In this document: positions 62,554 through 64,000 of the stretch, piece after piece
Position numbering within the stretch: the stretch's first letter is position 1
How the letters are laid out: the number at the start of each line of letters is the position of its first letter
NCBI GenBank assembly: GCA_041394145.1
Contig: JAWKIW010000001.1
Span: forward strand, 549,870 to 613,869
DNA: 64,000 bases
Source of the DNA: JAWKIW01 sp041394145
Lineage (GTDB): Bacteria > Actinomycetota > Acidimicrobiia > Acidimicrobiales > Acidimicrobilacustridaceae
Direction of reading: 5' to 3'
Position numbers and translations under genes: made by a program
Notes under the pieces: model-generated
Told to the model about the DNA's origin: nothing
The model's input: only the letters and a program-made list of their open reading frames with translations
Database searches by the model: none

Positions 62554-63249
62554 TCAGGCCGGGTACCGCTCCTCGGGCGGGACGAAGCCCTTCACGAACC
62601 GGATGCGCACGGGGTAGCGCCACCACTCGCCGCGGTTCGCCTTGACCATGCCGGTGATCGACAGCGCGATGTTGGCGATCGACACCGCCATCGCCAGTGC
62701 CCACACCACGAACAAGCCCCCGAAGGCGGTGCCGAAGGCGGCACCCTGACCGCTGCCGCGGGGCGCCGTCGTGCTCCCTGCGAGCGATCCGAAGAACAGC
62801 ACGAAGAACGGCACCATCAGCACCAAGGTGACGACCTGGACGGTGAGCTGGAAGTTGAGCCCCTCCGAGGCGTTGTGCCGCACGTAGCGGTCACGTCCCC
62901 CGTCCATCAGGTACACGACCAGCGGCGGGATCCACCCGCCGAGGATCCCACCGACGTGGGCCAGCACCGCCATCGTCCTCGGGTTGCGGGTGGGGCCGAC
63001 GGGCACGCCGTAGCCGTAGCCACGGCCGGATGGCGGGTACGGCCTGGTCCCCGGCGGTCCTCCGCCGGCCGGACCCCCCGCGTGCGGCCCACCGTAGGGG
63101 CCGGCGCCGGTCGCGCCGGGCGGCGGCACGGGAGCACCCCAGCGCTGCCCGTCCCACCAGCGCGCCACGCCACGGGCGTCGGGGTAGACGCCGGGCGGCG
63201 GACCAGCTGCGGTGCCGTCCGGCGGACGCGGTGGCTGGGGCGCCGCCAT
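62554..63249 (-). CDS. DUF2510-DUF4870-like membrane protein, paralogue 3 (divergent)
   Basis: 231 residues. The DUF2510-like start GVYPDARGVARWWDGQRWGAP is followed by a long Gly/Pro/Tyr linker (about 38-88). The membrane domain has the same core motif in diverged form (GRDRYVRHNASEGLNFQLTVQVV) and ends WWRYPVRIRFVKGFVPPEERYPA. An insertion (SLAGSTTAPRGSGQGAAFGTAF) lies between its helices. First of the three-gene tandem set, 129 nt ahead of paralogue 2. Confidence 0.85.
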   Translation of the reverse strand: MAAPQPPRPPDGTAAGPPPGVYPDARGVARWWDGQRWGAPVPPPGATGAGPYGGPHAGGPAGGGPPGTRPYPPSGRGYGYGVPVGPTRNPRTMAVLAHVGGILGGWIPPLVVYLMDGGRDRYVRHNASEGLNFQLTVQVVTLVLMVPFFVLFFGSLAGSTTAPRGSGQGAAFGTAFGGLFVVWALAMAVSIANIALSITGMVKANRGEWWRYPVRIRFVKGFVPPEERYPA

Positions 63250-63460
63250 GTCGCCAGCATGCCATCGCCACCGCCGCGCACGAGGTCGTCGCGCCGGCCC
63301 GGCGACGGTCCGACCGGGCCGCCGGCGCTGCGGGCGCGGCGACCGCCGCCGTGACCGTGCCCGGTGACCGTGCCCGGTGACCGTGGCCGAGGCCGGTGAC
63401 CCGTGACGACGGGGTGCCTGACGCCGAGGTCCTGTCGGGTCACCCATCGGCCCCGAGGCG

Positions 63461-63480
63461 ACCTGACATGGGCGTCAGCA
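63461..63480. promoter_or_regulatory. Operator site 7 (TGAC-N6-GTCA palindrome)
   Basis: Core TGACATGGGCGTCA at 63464-63477. TAGGCT at 63488-63493 is a likely -10 box, so the site lies between -35 and -10 of the promoter for the SDR at 63613. Confidence 0.76.
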
Positions 63481-63612
63481 ACCCGGGTAGGCTCCGCGGG
63501 CTCGCCTGCCGACACCGCGGCCGGCGACGCCTGGGGGACGGCGGGCCGGGTGGCGGCCGGCATCGGCCGGTCCCGAGCCGGGATGGGCACCGACAGCGAG
63601 AAGGGGGAGGCC

Positions 63613-64000
63613 GTGGGGGCCGTCGACGACAAGATCGCCATCGTCACCGGAGCCGGTCGCGGCATCGGCCGAGCCGAGGCGTTGGCCCTCGGCGGCGAGG
63701 GCGCCACGGTGGTGGTCAACGACGTCGACGCCGACCAGGCGGCTGCGGTCGTCGAGGAGATCGAGGGCGCTGGGGGTGCGGCGCTCGCCCACACCGAGGA
63801 CGTGTCGACCTGGGGCGGGGCCGAGTCGGCCGTGACCACCGCCGTCGACCGCTTCGGACGCCTCGACATCCTGGTGAACAACGCCGGGATCATCCGCGAC
63901 GCGATGAGCTTCTCGATGTCCGAGACCGACTTCGACGACGTGGTGCGCGTCCACCTCAAGGGCCACTTCGCGTGCTCCCACTTCGCCGGCATCCACTGGC
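63613..64000 (+). CDS. Short-chain dehydrogenase, MFE-2/FabG-like (3' end cut off)
   Basis: Runs off the window end. VDDKIAIVTGAGRGIGRAEALALGGEGATVVVNDVDADQ at the N-terminus, TEDVSTWGGAESAV, RLDILVNNAGIIRDAMSFSMSETDFDDVVRVHLKGHFACSHF. Very close to the SDR at 34546-35466 over this stretch. The GTG at 63613 follows GGGGGAGG and puts the Rossmann motif where relatives have it; ATG at 63583 is an alternative. Operator site 7 controls it. About 129 residues are visible; the catalytic Tyr-Lys lies beyond the edge. Confidence 0.88.
   Translation, partial: MGAVDDKIAIVTGAGRGIGRAEALALGGEGATVVVNDVDADQAAAVVEEIEGAGGAALAHTEDVSTWGGAESAVTTAVDRFGRLDILVNNAGIIRDAMSFSMSETDFDDVVRVHLKGHFACSHFAGIHW

Overview
The window is 64 kb of very GC-rich DNA from an actinobacterium. 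The best fit is a free-living Acidimicrobiia-type lineage (inference). NucS-type mismatch repair, polyphosphate glucokinase, a wax-ester-synthase/DGAT acyltransferase, an F420-type (LLM) oxidoreductase, DUF2510 proteins, many GTG starts and a very large fatty-acid/sterol-like beta-oxidation gene set all point to Actinobacteria. I see no rRNA, tRNA, CRISPR, prophage or insertion sequence.

Layout. 1-7.1 kb: two secreted phospholipase-C-like phosphoesterases flank a sulfate-activation operon (cysD-cysN-cysC), a broken cysQ-like gene and an HNH-endonuclease remnant. 7.3-14.6 kb: enoyl-CoA hydratase, CoA-transferase, UbiB-type kinase, nucS, MaoC hydratase and SDR. 14.7-22.6 kb: envelope genes (VanW protein, acyltransferase, Thr-rich surface protein, Tat-secreted protein, GH31 lipoprotein). 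22.7-36.4 kb: thiolase, hydratases, SDRs, MaoC, LLM oxidoreductase, membrane adenylate cyclase, a secreted alpha/beta hydrolase and a two-subunit acyl-CoA dehydrogenase operon. 36.5-47.6 kb: a Tat amidohydrolase, polyphosphate glucokinase, an AmmeMemoRadiSam locus, aldose epimerase, 6-phosphogluconate dehydrogenase, a methyltransferase and a J-domain membrane protein. 47.6-57.4 kb: a thiolase/DUF35 pair, phosphodiesterase, ABC exporter, a double-domain acyl-CoA dehydrogenase and an amidohydrolase. 57.4-64 kb: hydrolase, lipoprotein, glyoxalase, FGGY kinase, three DUF2510/DUF4870 paralogues and a truncated SDR.

The main finding is a palindrome, aaCCTGAC-N6-GTCAGGtt, present seven times and always beside catabolic genes. 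Most copies sit in the promoter region of hydratases, SDRs, MaoC, acyl-CoA dehydrogenases, the thiolase/DUF35 pair or an amidohydrolase. This looks like one local regulon for an acyl-CoA (possibly steroid- or branched-chain-like) degradation pathway, run by a TetR-type repressor not encoded in the window.

A second new-looking element is a 50-nt inverted repeat (GTTC(C/T)TGTCATCG ... ATGACnnnAAC). It occurs three times between genes, with two ~50-nt relatives that start GTTCCGGTGACG.

At least seven genes carry single-base frameshifts, many in G or C homopolymers, so sequencing or assembly error is a serious alternative to true gene decay.
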